This document shows, in pieces, positions 38,260 through 50,245 of a stretch of DNA of 64,000 nt. The DNA lies in contig NC_045146.1 in assembly GCF_008831285.2 (NCBI RefSeq), positions 1,762,001-1,826,000 on the forward strand, given 5' to 3'. The translations under genes were made by a program, and so were the position numbers. The notes beneath the pieces are model-generated. The model did not search any database. It was not told the DNA's origin and saw only the letters and a program-made list of their open reading frames with translations. This DNA is from Nymphaea colorata (Eukaryota > Streptophyta > Magnoliopsida > Nymphaeales > Nymphaeaceae). Positions within the stretch are counted from its first letter, which is position 1; every line of letters begins with the position of its first letter.

Positions 38260-38626
38260 AATTGACCCAGTTGGGCTCGCCGATCCGATTATTAGGGTTC
38301 ATTTCCTCAAATTAAAAAACGCCCTCAATTTCTCCCCCTCTCTCTAGGTTGCGTTTTCTCTCCCCAGATGGTGTTTCTCTCTCTACGTGTTTTCTCTTTC
38401 TAGACTTTCTCCTTACTTTTTGTTTTTGCATTTTGGAGTTCGAGTTTGGTTGCTTGGCTGTGGTTTTTGCATGGGAAGGGGAGGACGGAAGAGAGGCGAC
38501 CCATAAAAGAGCGAGGGAGAGAGAGAGGGATGGGGGATGGTGGTAGGGGCTATATGGGACGGAGTGAGACGGCTAAATACGTTGATGGGTTGTGAATGGT
38601 GAGATGAATATATTTTATAACGAAGG
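38260..38626 (+). promoter_or_regulatory. Putative promoter/5' leader of Nudix gene with telo-box-like motif
   Basis: The 360 bp before the Nudix ATG are CT-rich (38330-38400) and then GA/GT-rich, like a plant leader. TTAGGGTT at 38292-38299 is the complement of AACCCTAA, a telo-box-like core found in many plant housekeeping promoters. Whether it functions here is inference. The transcription start is not identifiable. Confidence 0.35.
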
Positions 38627-41600
38627 ATGACCGATTTGGTGGCCCGGACGGGTCGACATCAACAGCGATACGAAGGTGGTTGTCGCCTTGTTGCTGGGTA
38701 TTGGCCCCCTCTCTCTCTTTCTCTCAGAGTTCTTTTTTTCCTTGGTTGGTATATTCTCTTCTTCAAGACCATGCCCAATCATGATTCATGAGCGGTGCTT
38801 CTTTTCTGGGTTTCGGTTCTTTGCATCTACATTGGATTTTTATGCATAATATCTTGGTTGGCAGTTTGTCTTCTTCATGTCCTTGGATCCCACTACGGCA
38901 GCGTGGTGAAAATCCGATTTTCTCAATGATTGCGATGGCTGCCTGCTCGACAATGTTCTTTTTGTCATGACATATGATTTTCCTTTGATTGGCATAAGGA
39001 GACGGCATTGATAAAAAGATTAGAGGTGGAATTTCGTCACCACGATTGACATGCATTATGTGGTTTATTGCGGAATCTTCCAAATCTTCTCCGTTCGCTT
39101 TCCTTTTTGTTTTTGTTTTTGCCATTTTGTTAAAACGGCGTTGGTTCATGTCAAAAGATTGGTTAACATACAATATGGATTTAAACATTCTTTTCTTTTT
39201 TGTATTATCTGTTTTTCTCTTCTTACCTTTCTGCTAGAACAAAATTTTGTAGGGGGTTTACTTAAGAAGAAGAAGTTGGTATATGGGGTTAAAATAATGA
39301 ACGGTGATTCTTATTAAATGAACATGGCGCCTATCTATCTCTTACACTCTTACTGTATTACCTGGCCCCAGTCATTCTAAAAGATGTTGCGGGAAGACAA
39401 CAATGTACGTTTTACTGCATTACCTGACTTCCAGTTATTCTAAAAAAACTGTTGCAGGAGGGCTCCAATGGCATATATTGACTATCTACGAACCTAATAA
39501 TGCTTGGATTAATTTTCTATAGATTCTTTCTGTTTGTAGTTTCTAGCGGTATCTGTTTCTATTGTCAATTTTTCTTATTTTCTTGTCGAAATCTGTTTCT
39601 TGTACTTTTACCTTCACATTGGATGAAGCAAAGTCGTCAAAAGTCGTAAACATGAAGAAGTCTGAGTCTGTTGATAAGGAACTAAGTTCTAAAATATTCT
39701 AGTTGAACAAAAGTTGCTGGCATTTTCAAAAGTTTGGAACTTAATATTTTTCTTTGAGCTGCTTAGAACCTAACATGCATGCATCGGTATGATCCAGACC
39801 TTCAATTTTCTTTCAGTAGTCTATGATGCTATGTTTTATAGTAGTTATAGGGTAGTCTATGTGAGACGGGTAGAACGTGTTGGATATAGCTCGTCTTGGA
39901 ATCTAGATACTTGGATGCAGTATACAAAGAGGAACAAAGAGGGTCCCTTACTTCTACTTGTGCCCAGCCTTACCCATGTCCTTGAGTTTCTGTTACCAGG
40001 CTTAACTCTTCAGTTTCTTCAGGTTTGAAAACCAAAGAACAGGCTCTAGGTATGTGATGTAAGAAGTATCTGATAGTTTTTGGCTAGCTGTTACTGAATT
40101 GGCTTCTAGCTTTCGTTATGAATCATGTCACATTGGGTTCTCACCAAGATTAATACAGCAGGCCTTGCGTGCTTTCGAACTTACTCTTCCTGAGTAGACC
40201 AAGTAGCTTACTGCTTTCTAATTGTTTTCAGTGGTATAGATCTCATGATCTAAGGAAACTGCTGTAGACATTGTTGAATTTCTTTCTTTTAATTATGGCC
40301 TTGTAAGTTCCACAAAGCTGAAAGTAAATGATTTGGGTTTTAGAGGTGCATCTTTTAAGTCAATTCCTTCTTCAAATGGGTTAGGTGATCTTTCATGTGA
40401 TAATTTCTGGCGAGTGAAATATCCATTATTAGTTTTCTGGAGTTGGCTTTGTTCTTGATGGATTCTTTGACATGATCATCCAATCTTCTTTGTTCAGAAA
40501 ATTAATTCCCCTTTAAATATTTATAGCTCAGGAACTCCATTTCCCTGTCCCCTGCTTAAGAGATGTTAAAAAATATACCAACAAATATGGATTCCTGTGA
40601 AATTGTGGATGGGAATTCTTTTGCTGGACCTGAAAAGCCAATATGGTCATTATCTGTTTTGGGGATCTTTCATTGGTTTCTTTCTCCCATCTTCAACATG
40701 TATAAATCTGTAGATTGTAATACACATTAATGATTTAACCTTTTCATTATTGATTAGGATGAGGAGTTACTGACAAGACACCAATACATGTATGGCAATA
40801 TAAGTCCCATTGTTATAAGTTGCTTTAATTTGCTAAGAAAATCTGATATTGGTATTCAGTCAGCAGCAAGCATTCATTTCAAGATGAGACAAGTTTCTTA
40901 AGTGTGTCTTGAGGATACTAATTGATGCTAATTCCATTTCTCAAATTTAAATGTGTCAGATTAATATTTTTTCTGGGGATTGATTTGTTAATGAGATGCT
41001 CCTCCGTTCAATTCACTTTTAAGTTCCTAATCAGCCATCTGCTCTTTGGGCTTTTGCAAACACCTTTGATTGGTTAAAACCTTAGACACTAATAATTTAT
41101 TCCTTCAATGCAACCAATTGAATTCCTCTACTTTCGTACAGATATTCCCAATATCCCATCTTTCTGTGTTTCTTGTATGAATTAGCAGTCTAGGAGCCAT
41201 TTTTTTTTATCATTTTTAGCATTTCATGCCATGAATATTTTTATGTTTCACACAGCTGTTCTTAGTTCTTTGCTGAAAATAATTTTAAAAGAAGAAGATG
41301 CTACAGGTGCATACCTTACAGATATGGAGTCGCAGATGAGACTTCTGATGCAGAGTCTGTGAGGGTTGTTCAGGTTTTAATGATCAATTCACCAAGTGGC
41401 CCAGGCCTTCTGTTTCCAAAGGTTTGACTTTCACACATCTTCTTTTGTGTTAACGTTCTGCTTTTCTTGAAGTGTTTGAAACATTGTGGAAGGTGTTTTT
41501 TCCCTACTTCTCCTTTATTGGTTGCTTTGAATAATATAGAACATTTGATTCCTAATAAATGGTTGGTGTGATGATTGCCTTGTTCTGCTAAATGTTATTC

Positions 41601-44600
41601 TGCTTGAATTATTGTAAATATCATTGAAAACATTATTTTTATGATTCTTTCTTGTCTACTTGAATATTCACAGAAATATTTGAGTGACTGAATGGAGCAT
41701 ATATGTGCCTCTGTTCAGGAAAGTGCATATTTTCTAAAGTCACTAGGAAGTCTTGAAAGTTGGAATGAGATGGACAGAATGCATGAAGTGGGTAAATCAG
41801 AATGCCCAACCTTGCAATTGCAAGGGCTCGACATGCCTGGCTAAGTGAGTCGGCTTGAAGCCTTTTTGAGGATGTCTGCTGTTGAAACCTATGTTAAAAT
41901 ATGTACCATTTGCCATAAGACTGAAGCAATCAGGAGACTTTTCTACTGGGCAAGGGAGGCTGGGGATTTGTGTTGAACGGTTGAAGGATAAGCAGGATAG
42001 TTTGATGAGCATTAACCTGCTAGGCTGGCAACTTCAATATAGCTAGTGGTTTCCCTCGTCATAGGAAAAAAGGAAACTGAAATTACCCTTGTGCAAGTAC
42101 GGTTTGTGTAACCAAATCCTTTTTGTTGGAGTTGAAGAATTGATGGTGGTCAAGTAGTCTCAATAAACCTTTATGTCTCCTGACACTATTCTAATAGTTG
42201 TTCCTGTTATACAGGCTTGGATTGGATACAGACTGATCTAAAACCGTTTTGCTTGGGCTTGGATAGATTATGCCTCCTTAAACTATTTTGATAGTTATAC
42301 TTATTCCTATACAGGCTGTATTGGATAATAGACAGGTCTGAAACCATTTTAGTTGGGCTTGGTTTGGTTTTTGTGTATTTACCTTGCTTAATTTTTATTT
42401 CATATAGCTCTGGATATAAAATCTGGCTGATGTCGGAAACTTATCTGATTGGTTATCCAATCCTGTTGCTTAATTGATAAGAAGGGAGGGCAACAGAATT
42501 TGTATCTACTAGGGGCCCCTCTCATTAAATCTAAATGCAGAATGAGGACTTGAACATGTTATAATCAGATAAATGGATGTGGTTGTACTTGTATCGTCAT
42601 AGTGTGAGCCTGTGAGCTAAACCATTTCTGAATTTTTATTGTACCAACCTTTTTCCCTACTTCTGGCACAGACACCTGTAAGATCATCTACATAACTTGT
42701 CTTCTAGATATTTGACGTCTTCCGGTATCCTGATGCCGCATGGCTTAGTGAGCTGAATCCCAGATTTGGATCCATTTAGTAGCTTAGGATAGATTTGATT
42801 TAATCATAGTTGGATGTTTTTAATCCTTTTGAGTTTGGACTTTTTGTTTGGGGGATAATAGATCCAATTTGGATCTAGGATTTAGCCCTCTTAAACGGGC
42901 TTCTTATCTTTTGTTTTAGGCTAATTTGGAGATTAAGAAAACCCTCTTTCCTATCTCCAAATTAGCTTAAAGCAAAAGATAAGAACCCTTTTTAAGAAGG
43001 CTAAACCCTAGATCTGAATTGGAACTCGGATGCTCAAAATAAAAAAGTCCATATCCAAAAGGATTAGAAACATCCAAATAAGATTAAATAAAATCTATCC
43101 TGAGATGCTAAATGGATCCAAATCTGGGGTCCAGTCCACTAAGCCATGCTGCATCATATTCTATGTGCAATAATTTGTGGGTATATGTGACCTAAGGCGT
43201 AGGAAACCTGCATCAGGAGTTCATCTTCTGTGCAGTACTGGGAATTCAGCGTTCATCTTACACTTGCATAATGAACCTTTGAACACGTAAAACCCCAGGT
43301 GAGCTCCTACTACCATGTTTTGCCAAGGAAAACACATGGAAAAACTTAGACTACAGAGGATAGAGCTCATGCTTGATCCAGGGTCTGCAACTCAACACCT
43401 TAATCTTCAAATTAACACTCTTCAGTCTTCACTGTTCTTCAGTTGGTATTCAAATGATTTATTTGACAGTACTTCACTTCTCTTTTACCAATTTGGGAGT
43501 CACCATATGAAAGCTTAGAACTTTTACATTTGGAAACAGGGAAATAATCTAAATTCAGTCTCTAATCAATAAACAGTGGTCTTACTGGATACCCTTTTAG
43601 GCAGTTTGGTCTGTGTTCTGTTTATTGGATTTCTGATCAGGAGAACTATTTGAAATGTAAGTTCTTGTGTCTTTACTGAAATTTATGGTCTCGATTGGTG
43701 CTTGGTTTTGGTGAAGCAACATGGTGTGGACCTGATAAATGAAGGGAATGTCCTTTCTAGTTCTGCTTTTAGTGTTGATATCAGTTCTTCGAAAACATCA
43801 CGATATTAACGAAAAAAACAATAAAAATGAAAAAAACCTGAGAAAAACACTTTGTCAAAACAAATTGTCCTTTTTTATTGTGTTTTTATCGTTTTTTCCC
43901 CTCTACCATTTTTCTCATGTTCTGCATTAATGTCATCATGAATTCAAATTTAAACTTAAAGAAAGTTATTTATCATCATTTTTTCATCATTAAAATATTA
44001 TTTTGTAATTTTATCTAGTCTTCTTATTAGTTTCTCATTTATTTTACTTTTACCTAATTCTTGGATTGTTTATGTTCCTGATAATTTCCTGATAAAAACA
44101 ATTTTGACGAAAAATTATCTGAAGAAAATTCTGTTGTTCAAAACCCAAGAATGATAGAAGTTGCAATTCGTTCAAGCTTAACATAGTTGTAGTCTGTATG
44201 TGATTGGGGCAATGAGGGATTTATATAATAATGTTTGCATGTAGATGGTCTTCTGATGATGTTATAGTCGTTCACTTTGTAATTTAATGATAAACGAAAT
44301 TGTGGTAAATCAAGGTTTTTCAGGGTTAATAGGAGCTTGTAGTACACTGTCCTAAAGGCTCTTTTGAACCTCTGTTAGATACCCTCCCAAAAAAAAAAAT
44401 CTGAATCTCTATTTGCTTTGTCCTGTCTATGAACTCATTCTTTTCAGATGCTGACAAAGCTTTCTGCAGAACCCACAAATATGAAAAAGCCATCATGTAT
44501 CTGAGACACTTTGCCTTCCTTGATTTCTGCTTTGTCTGGTATATGAAACTCCCTTTGTGCATATGTGCTACAAATTAGCATTTTCTCTAAGCTGAAATGT

Positions 44601-47420
44601 GAGGATATTTTATGAAATGTGTGGATAACAATTGCAGGAGTTGTGTTTAGATCGGGAATGTTATGACTCCCTCTCCCATAGGAATGACTGGGAATAGCAT
44701 GTAGCATACTTTAACAAAGAGGTCAAGGGTGGATGGCCATGTGTATATGTAAAGGTCATAAAAAATACGGTTGTCGTAATCGTCATACACATGCAAGGTC
44801 CTACATATGCAGATATTCTCATCCTATTCTTTAGCTTCAACTAAGGCATCAAGCACTATTCTGCAATGTGAGATATGGTAGTCGCTGCAATTATGATCTA
44901 AGTAACACAGACATGACCAGATGGCTGCAGTACCATTGTCGACACACCGACATGGGTATGGGACATGGCAGTTATGATTTTTGCAGGGATTTTGTAGAAT
45001 TTTGCAGGTTTTCTGTGGAATTTTGCATATTTTGTGTGGAACTTAGGATTTTTGCATACTTTTTGTGATGTTTTCCATATTTCTTGTGGAAATTTGCATA
45101 CCTTTTTGAAACACACATATATAAATACATGTCTATATACCTTGCTGTGTCCCTGTGTCCACAATTTTTGAAATTGCTGTGTCCATACCAGTGTCCCTGT
45201 GTGGATTTGCCTGTACCCGTACTCTCATTTGTTTTGCTTTTTATGTTTTCAAAAATTTGACATTTTCCCCAAAATTTTTTCTTAGGAAAACAACTTTGTC
45301 GGAAAATACCCAAGAAAAACCTCGCTGTTTAAAAACCCGAGAATGATATTTATGGCTATGATTACAACATGATTGCAGTCCAAACTTTGGGAACATCTGA
45401 GTTAAATACTACAGTAGACGGATCTAGTGTCCTCTGAAGAGACATGAAAAAGGTTGAGAGAACACTTGCTTCATTGAAAAATAATGCTGTTATTTTACTT
45501 GTTTACTTGCCACTTTACAGCCACACAAGTACTAGACTCAAAAGTTATCGACTTTCTATTTAGTGATTTTGCAACTTCTAATATTCATGAATTAAGCAAA
45601 TGGTATCTATAGAAGAATGAAAAATGCACCTTTTTCATTTATTGTGATGGATTCTTAATCACTTGCGACGCCTAAAACTCTTTGGACATGCATATACATG
45701 GGTATTGACATTTATCTTCATGCTTCTGATTGTCTATTTTGCATGGACATCCATTTAGGCATGCATACTGGTTGAGAAAATGGGAAAACTGGTATTGAGG
45801 AATTCATATAAAACCATCATTTTCATGCTTTTGGTTACTAGGGAGGCTGGGAGAACGACGAAGAGATGGATGAAGCAGCACGAAGAGAGGCACTGGAAGA
45901 AGCTGGAGTACGTGGAGATATAATGGTGGGATGAAGCTTGTGCACATTAATCTTTCTAGTTATTGTTTGCTATCCTTGTGCTTTATTTATTATTTGATTT
46001 ATGGGCTGATTCTCTTAGTTTTGTTCAATCTGCTCTTTTTGAAGTAGCTTGTTAAGGCTTTATAAGCTGCGGACTGCTTTGGCTAGTCTCTTTTCTGATT
46101 TTCACATGCATTGCCTATGAAGAAGTTACTACTACAGGTCACTAATATGTGTCACATGCATGTTGAGCCTATACTGCTGGTCATGCGGTCACCTACATTT
46201 CTTTTTGGGATGGAAGTTTATTATCATTCTTATTATTGTTATTTTTGTTCTTGTTGTTATTGTTGATGATGATGATGTTATTACTATTATTATCATTATT
46301 ATTGTTGCTGTCATTCTTGCTACTACTATTATTTTGTCAAGTACTATAGACACAATAAGGAGTTACATTGGGTGGGTGGATGGATTTTTGAAACTTAGTG
46401 GAATGTGAAGATGTCACAATCAGAACATTTTATATCACCAACACCAACTGTATTATTTCTGTACAAGCATGTTCCTGAAAGTACCTAAAATTCTGTTACA
46501 GTATTACTTTGTCATCTCAACTCATCTCATCTCTCTCACTCATATTCTCATTTTGATATTGTAATATTCTGGAGTGATGCATTCAAGTTTCCTCTCTCTT
46601 TTTGCAGACATGGCATCTCAACAGTTACCACTCTTTTAACATCTTAAAATTCTTTAGTGCAGTCAAGTTTCCTCTCTTTTTCAGGACATGTTGACATCGT
46701 AACGTTCTATAGAGATGCAGTCAAGTTCCTTAGGTTATTTGTTTTAGGAACTTGTGAACCTGGACATCCAAATAAATTGAAGCTGCTAATGATTTCATCA
46801 GTTTCTTCTATTTTTGAGGACATGTTGACATCTTAGCATTCTGTGGAGATGCAGTCAAGTTCCTTAGGTTATTTGTTTTAGTTGTGAACCTGGATGTCCA
46901 AATAAATTGAAGTTGCTAATGATTTCATGGACATTTCCACAACCATGACTTCTTTGGCTTGAGAAAGAGTGGGGTTGTTTTGACTTTACTGGATTTCATA
47001 AGCGATAAGGATTCTTTCTCTCTCTCTAACAATTTATATGAATTATGAAGACTTTATTTTGTAGAAATCATGGTCTTAAGATGCTATACTTGCTATCTGA
47101 TTTCCTTCTCATGATGAGGATCACTTTTCGAGCAGTTCTTTTCTTGTGCTTATCAAGTTGTTTTGCATTGTATGCAGAAGCTGGTGGGCTATTATAACTT
47201 TAAGAGCAAGACACACCAAGATAAGCTTAACCCAGAAGGTTTGTGCAAAGCAGTAATGTTTGCTTTGCTTGTGAAAGAAGAGCTTCAATCATGGCCTGAG
47301 CAGAGCATACGTGAGAGAAAGTGGCTTTCTATCCCCGATGCAGTGAAACAGTGTCGGCATGCATGGATGGAAGATGCTCTCCATGAATTCCAAATTTGGC
47401 ATGAAGGCAGCCAGTTATGA
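38627..47420 (+). CDS. Nudix hydrolase, NUDT12/13/16-like (DIPP-type), 4 exons
   Basis: Exons 38627-38697, 41307-41421, 45842-45925 and 47178-47420; all introns are GT-AG and the product is 170 aa. The N-terminus MTDLVARTGRHQQRYEGG, followed by CRLVAGCIPYR, is the conserved start of this plant subfamily and fixes the short first exon, which lies 2.6 kb upstream of exon 2. Exon 3 encodes the Nudix box: GGWENDEEMDEAARREALEE followed by AGV fits Gx5Ex7REUxEExGU exactly (residues 63-85), with the metal-binding REALEE glutamates intact. FKSKTHQDKLNPEG and WPEQSIRERKWLSI follow, as in NUDT16. Members cleave diphosphate bonds in substrates such as diadenosine polyphosphates and inositol pyrophosphates; substrate and compartment of this copy are inferred from family only. 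No clear organelle-targeting peptide is visible. Introns 2 (4.4 kb) and 3 (1.25 kb) are rich in repeats. Confidence 0.92.
39352..39475. repeat. Degenerate two-copy tandem duplication, 62-bp period
   Basis: ACTGTATTACCTGG...CCAGTCATTCTAAAA...GTTGCGGG (from 39352) recurs from 39414 as ACTGCATTACCTGA...CCAGTTATTCTAAAA...GTTGCAGG. It lies in Nudix intron 1. Confidence 0.7.
42185..42370. repeat. Degenerate two-copy tandem duplication, ~97-bp period
   Basis: ACTATTCTAATAGTTG...TATACAGGCTTGGATTGGATA (from 42185) recurs from 42282 as ACTATTTTGATAGTTA...TATACAGGCTGTATTGGATA, each followed by a (T/A)GGGCTTGG segment. It is intronic (Nudix intron 2). Confidence 0.7.
42731..43156. mobile_element. 426-bp foldback/MITE-like inverted repeat in Nudix intron 2
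   Basis: The left arm begins TGATGCCGCATGGCTTAGTG; the right end, read on the - strand, begins TGATGCAGCATGGCTTAGTG. The complementarity continues through CAGATTTGGATCCATTTAG and a TAATCTTATTTGGATG-like segment to the centre, where CTAATTTGGAGAT (42921-42933) faces ATCTCCAAATTAG (42953-42965) across a 19-nt loop. Arms are about 203 bp and imperfect. There is no coding capacity, and I saw no clear target-site duplication, so the superfamily is unassigned. Confidence 0.85.
44985..45115. repeat. Degenerate short tandem repeat (GAATTTTGCAGG/TTTTTGTG words)
   Basis: Five to six irregular copies of a ~20-26 bp unit containing TTTTGCAG/TTTTGCAT and TGTGGAA in Nudix intron 2. It lies inside a longer AT-rich repeat related to blocks at about 43780-44160 and 16590-17110. 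Confidence 0.55.
46217..46337. repeat. Cryptic trinucleotide-rich tract (ATT/GTT/GAT)
   Basis: A run of mixed TTA, TTG, TTC and GAT triplets in Nudix intron 3. The open frame through it is just isoleucine, valine and aspartate runs and is not a protein. Confidence 0.75.
46684..46947. repeat. Two-copy tandem duplication, 134-bp period
   Basis: GGACATGTTGACATC...GATGCAGTCAAGTTCCTTAG...CCAAATAAATTGAAG...TAATGATTTCAT is present from 46684 and again from 46818 with few changes. It lies in Nudix intron 3. A related shorter piece (GTGCAGTCAAGTTTCC) precedes it near 46655. Confidence 0.85.
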
Positions 47421-47700
47421 ACATCCTGTCTAAGACCTCTCTTCCCATACTGAGAGTGAATTTGACACCTTAGGATTAGATCCCAATTTGGGTCCTGTTT
47501 CCACTTTGTCTTGCTTCATTATTTGCTTGTTCCATTTAACCTTGAGAAAAGAGATGAAACGTTGTCCCTCAATTTACAGCCACTGGATTTTTCTGTACAT
47601 ATCCTGTTGATACTGGGTTATTTTGCTATCCCAGAGATCATTTGCAGATACTGTTTTTCAGGAAGATTTTGTAGCCAGTCCTTTCTACTGTTCCTCGTGT
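47421..47700 (+). other. Nudix 3' UTR region (approximate)
   Basis: Non-coding sequence after the Nudix stop codon. No canonical AATAAA is obvious in the first 250 bases, so the end is not defined. The open frame 47511-47705 is not protein-like. Confidence 0.35.
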
Positions 47701-48745
47701 GGTAATGCAATTGAAGCTAATCCTTGTGGTGATTTTTAGTGATTCACTTTTGGTCATGTTACATATTTCTTGAAAAAATAGATTTCCCTTTGAAATCCTT
47801 TGTCTAACGAGGCACTATTTGGAGCCGCAAACTTTAATCTATTTGGCTTGGTAGCATCTTCCCATGGTAACTACAAATTTGCCTGCTTTTGGTGGGAGCT
47901 TTTCACCGTTGATCATGCTTAATACCATTAGCTGAAGGTGTGCCCAGCTAGTAGGTTAGCCTGCCTAGTTTTGCCTAGGCCACAGTGTCTAAGCAGGCAA
48001 TTTTAGTACCCACTTTTTTATTTGATTATTGCTAAGAGCTCGTGATAATATGTACATTTTTTTGAATGATATACTGAATATGCGTACTTTCTTAAATTGC
48101 CGAATAATATACTTAATGAATTTATCAGACATAACGCTGCTGAATATTTTCTGTCAGTGTTACTCATCTTTTTCTATCGTAGTCTCCAGCTATAAGCATC
48201 AACGTCCTCCATCTAGCCCCGCCAAGCACGTTCGACTGCTAGCGTAATTCTCCACGTGGCTTCTGTCTGAGTGGGAAATTGAATATCAACGATGAGACGT
48301 TCACCTTCTGCAAAGTGGCTGCTAGGTTGATGTCATGCAACTTTTACCTCGAGAGATATATCGACGATGTTAACATGGAACTGTTCTCTTACCTGCTGTA
48401 CCTTCAATTGAAAGTTACTGTTTGCAAGCCTGGGAGGTGTAATATTCTGTGCTGTTTCTGGCTGGTGGTGGTTGGTCTGCACTCCACATTCTCTCTGCAC
48501 TAACTCCCTCTGATTTCACTTGTATGTGGTATCTAAAGGAGTCTCTTGAATGTGGTGGTTAAACTAGGTTGTCTCTCTGCACTTGATTTTACCTGTATCT
48601 TGTAGCTAAAGAAGTCTTACATGATATGTTGTTGGGTGATTGGGCGATTTTATCACAGGATTTGTTGTTTGGTGAGTAGGATTATCTCATCATGTCACTC
48701 AATAAGGGAGCCGAAACCCCCACTCTTCCTGACATCTCATGTAGC

Positions 48746-48946
48746 CAGGGGTGGAGCGAGGATTTTTTTAGGGGCGGGCCAAAGGGTCCAAAGAACTTAT
48801 CCGGGTAGGATCAAATTAAACTCGAATCCAAAAATACACTATCCAACTAAAAACTTTCAATTTTTTTAATGAATTTTTTTTTTTCAATTAGCTTGGGTGG
48901 GGGCCACGGTTTAGGTGGGCCCCCCTCCCTCCTCCCTCCTCCCCTG
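48746..48946. mobile_element. hAT-like MITE remnant with CAGGGGTGGAGC terminus
   Basis: It starts CAGGGGTGGAGCGAGG, a variant of the CAGGGGCGGAGCCAG terminus common to non-autonomous plant hAT elements, and ends ...CCTCCCCTG, giving a short inverted end. The interior is a 150-bp AT-rich body plus a GGGCC-rich block. The 8-bp flanks (CATGTAGC and CCTGGCCT) do not match, so the insertion is old or the end misplaced. Confidence 0.45.
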
Positions 48947-49439
48947 CCTGGCCTGCTTTGAGTGCATTGGGTAAGGCAAGTCTGCCATTTTTGAACTATA
49001 TTGGCATATCAGTGCCTTCCCTTTGCTGCACAAGAAGTTGGTGCCCTTGGGATTTGAAATGGAGACGGGCTTTGCTTGGGAATAATCTAGCAGGATTGGC
49101 TATGTGCAAATCTAGTGCTAATGTGCTAAAAATTTAAGAGAATTCAAACATCATTAATGATTATGGCCATCTTTGAATGAAACCTTCTGGAAAATCATTT
49201 GTAGGCTGAGATTTTCCCTTCTAGTTTAATCCTAAGAGAAGGAAAAGTGCCTGCCCAAGTCATGTGAATGGCTTGCGAGCCTAGTTCCTTGGTCAAGTGC
49301 CTGAAGTCCGGTCTCTTTCAGCTTGTCCTAGAGAGATGCTTGCTAGAGCTACCACTACCACACCGATCATTTTCCGCTTCTAGCAGGAGGAAACTGCACA
49401 GAATGGCGCCTGTGCCTATGCCTATGCCTGGTTTGTCTT

Positions 49440-49560
49440 GGCTTGCACAGAATGGTGCCCACAAGATTTGAACTTCGGTAGCCAAATTCCTTTACGACCT
49501 ACCAGTCTACCGCTAACCATGGCCTGCATGACAGACCCTACGTCGGCACCCTACGTCTGC
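49440..49560 (-). mobile_element. Possible tRNA-derived SINE fragment
   Basis: On the - strand, TAGCGGTAGACTGG resembles a pol III A box and AAGTTCAAATCTTG a B box, with about 28 nt between them, as in tRNA-derived SINEs. The sequence continues GTGGGCACCATTCTGTGCA. No poly(A) tail or target duplication was found and the cloverleaf does not close, so it is not called a tRNA gene. Confidence 0.35.
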
Positions 49561-50185
49561 ACAGAAGAACGTGGAACTTGCATCGGCTATGCTTTGCAGG
49601 GACATGAACGTCGCGCTTGAAGTTCATCATGAACTCAATCCACGTTAGATACTGATACCTCATAGCTCTTATAAACTATCTGATCTCTAGATAGCTATTA
49701 CCTAATGCCTATCACAAACCAGTCGAGGGTCTGTTTACTAGGGCCGATGGTGTCCGGCTCGATGATTGGTGAAACTCTCATCAATTTACGAATGCCTTTC
49801 TTATATATACAGAAAAACAGGTAGTTACCATACCCTTGTATATCATACTTAATGCGAATCATTTGGATTGTTGATTTTTAACTTCATCTCCACTGTCTTG
49901 TCTGCCTAGAATATATGGTCCAAATGATTACCATAAAGTCTGATAAGGTCTCGTAGTTAATAGTTTATATATATATGATACAAGTGACAATATAAAACCA
50001 ACCATCTAACCAGGGTCATCCACTTAAAGTAGATAGAGGGTCGAGAAAGAAACAAAGAGAAAAATGTAAGAGTTAAAACTAGATGAAGAGATGTTTTTCA
50101 TATTTTTCTCTTAATAGTCATGTTGGATCAAATGGTTCTGATTAAATAGCTGAGTGACTCTGAAAAACCAAAGTCATCATTCAAG

Positions 50186-50245
<60 letters not shown>

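Larger units (their letters stand above)
31629..38260. other. Intergenic DNA between villin and Nudix genes
   Basis: AT-rich, with no supportable gene on either strand. It holds a 44-bp duplication (31651-31735), the longest (TA)n of the window (32274-32354), further TA tracts and a 131-bp duplicated block (34240-34500). Stretches at 35200-35760 and 36160-36620 are made of GGAT/GAAT/AAAT words (TTGGATTCAAAT, AATCTGAATCC) and look like one degraded repeat family. A similar stretch is at 56600-56880. Confidence 0.5.

Noticed and set aside
38763-39188. 141-aa minus-strand open frame
   Set aside because: It lies in Nudix intron 1, has no recognisable domain and no splice or promoter context.
40764-40806. 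Candidate first Nudix exon (DEELLTRHQYMYGN reading after TTAG)
   Set aside because: The conserved N-terminal sequence with correct phase is found at 38627-38697, which joins exactly to exon 2; this stretch does not match the family.
46160-46408. Hydrophobic 82-aa open frame that looks like a membrane segment
   Set aside because: It is produced by an ATT/GTT trinucleotide-rich simple sequence inside Nudix intron 3.
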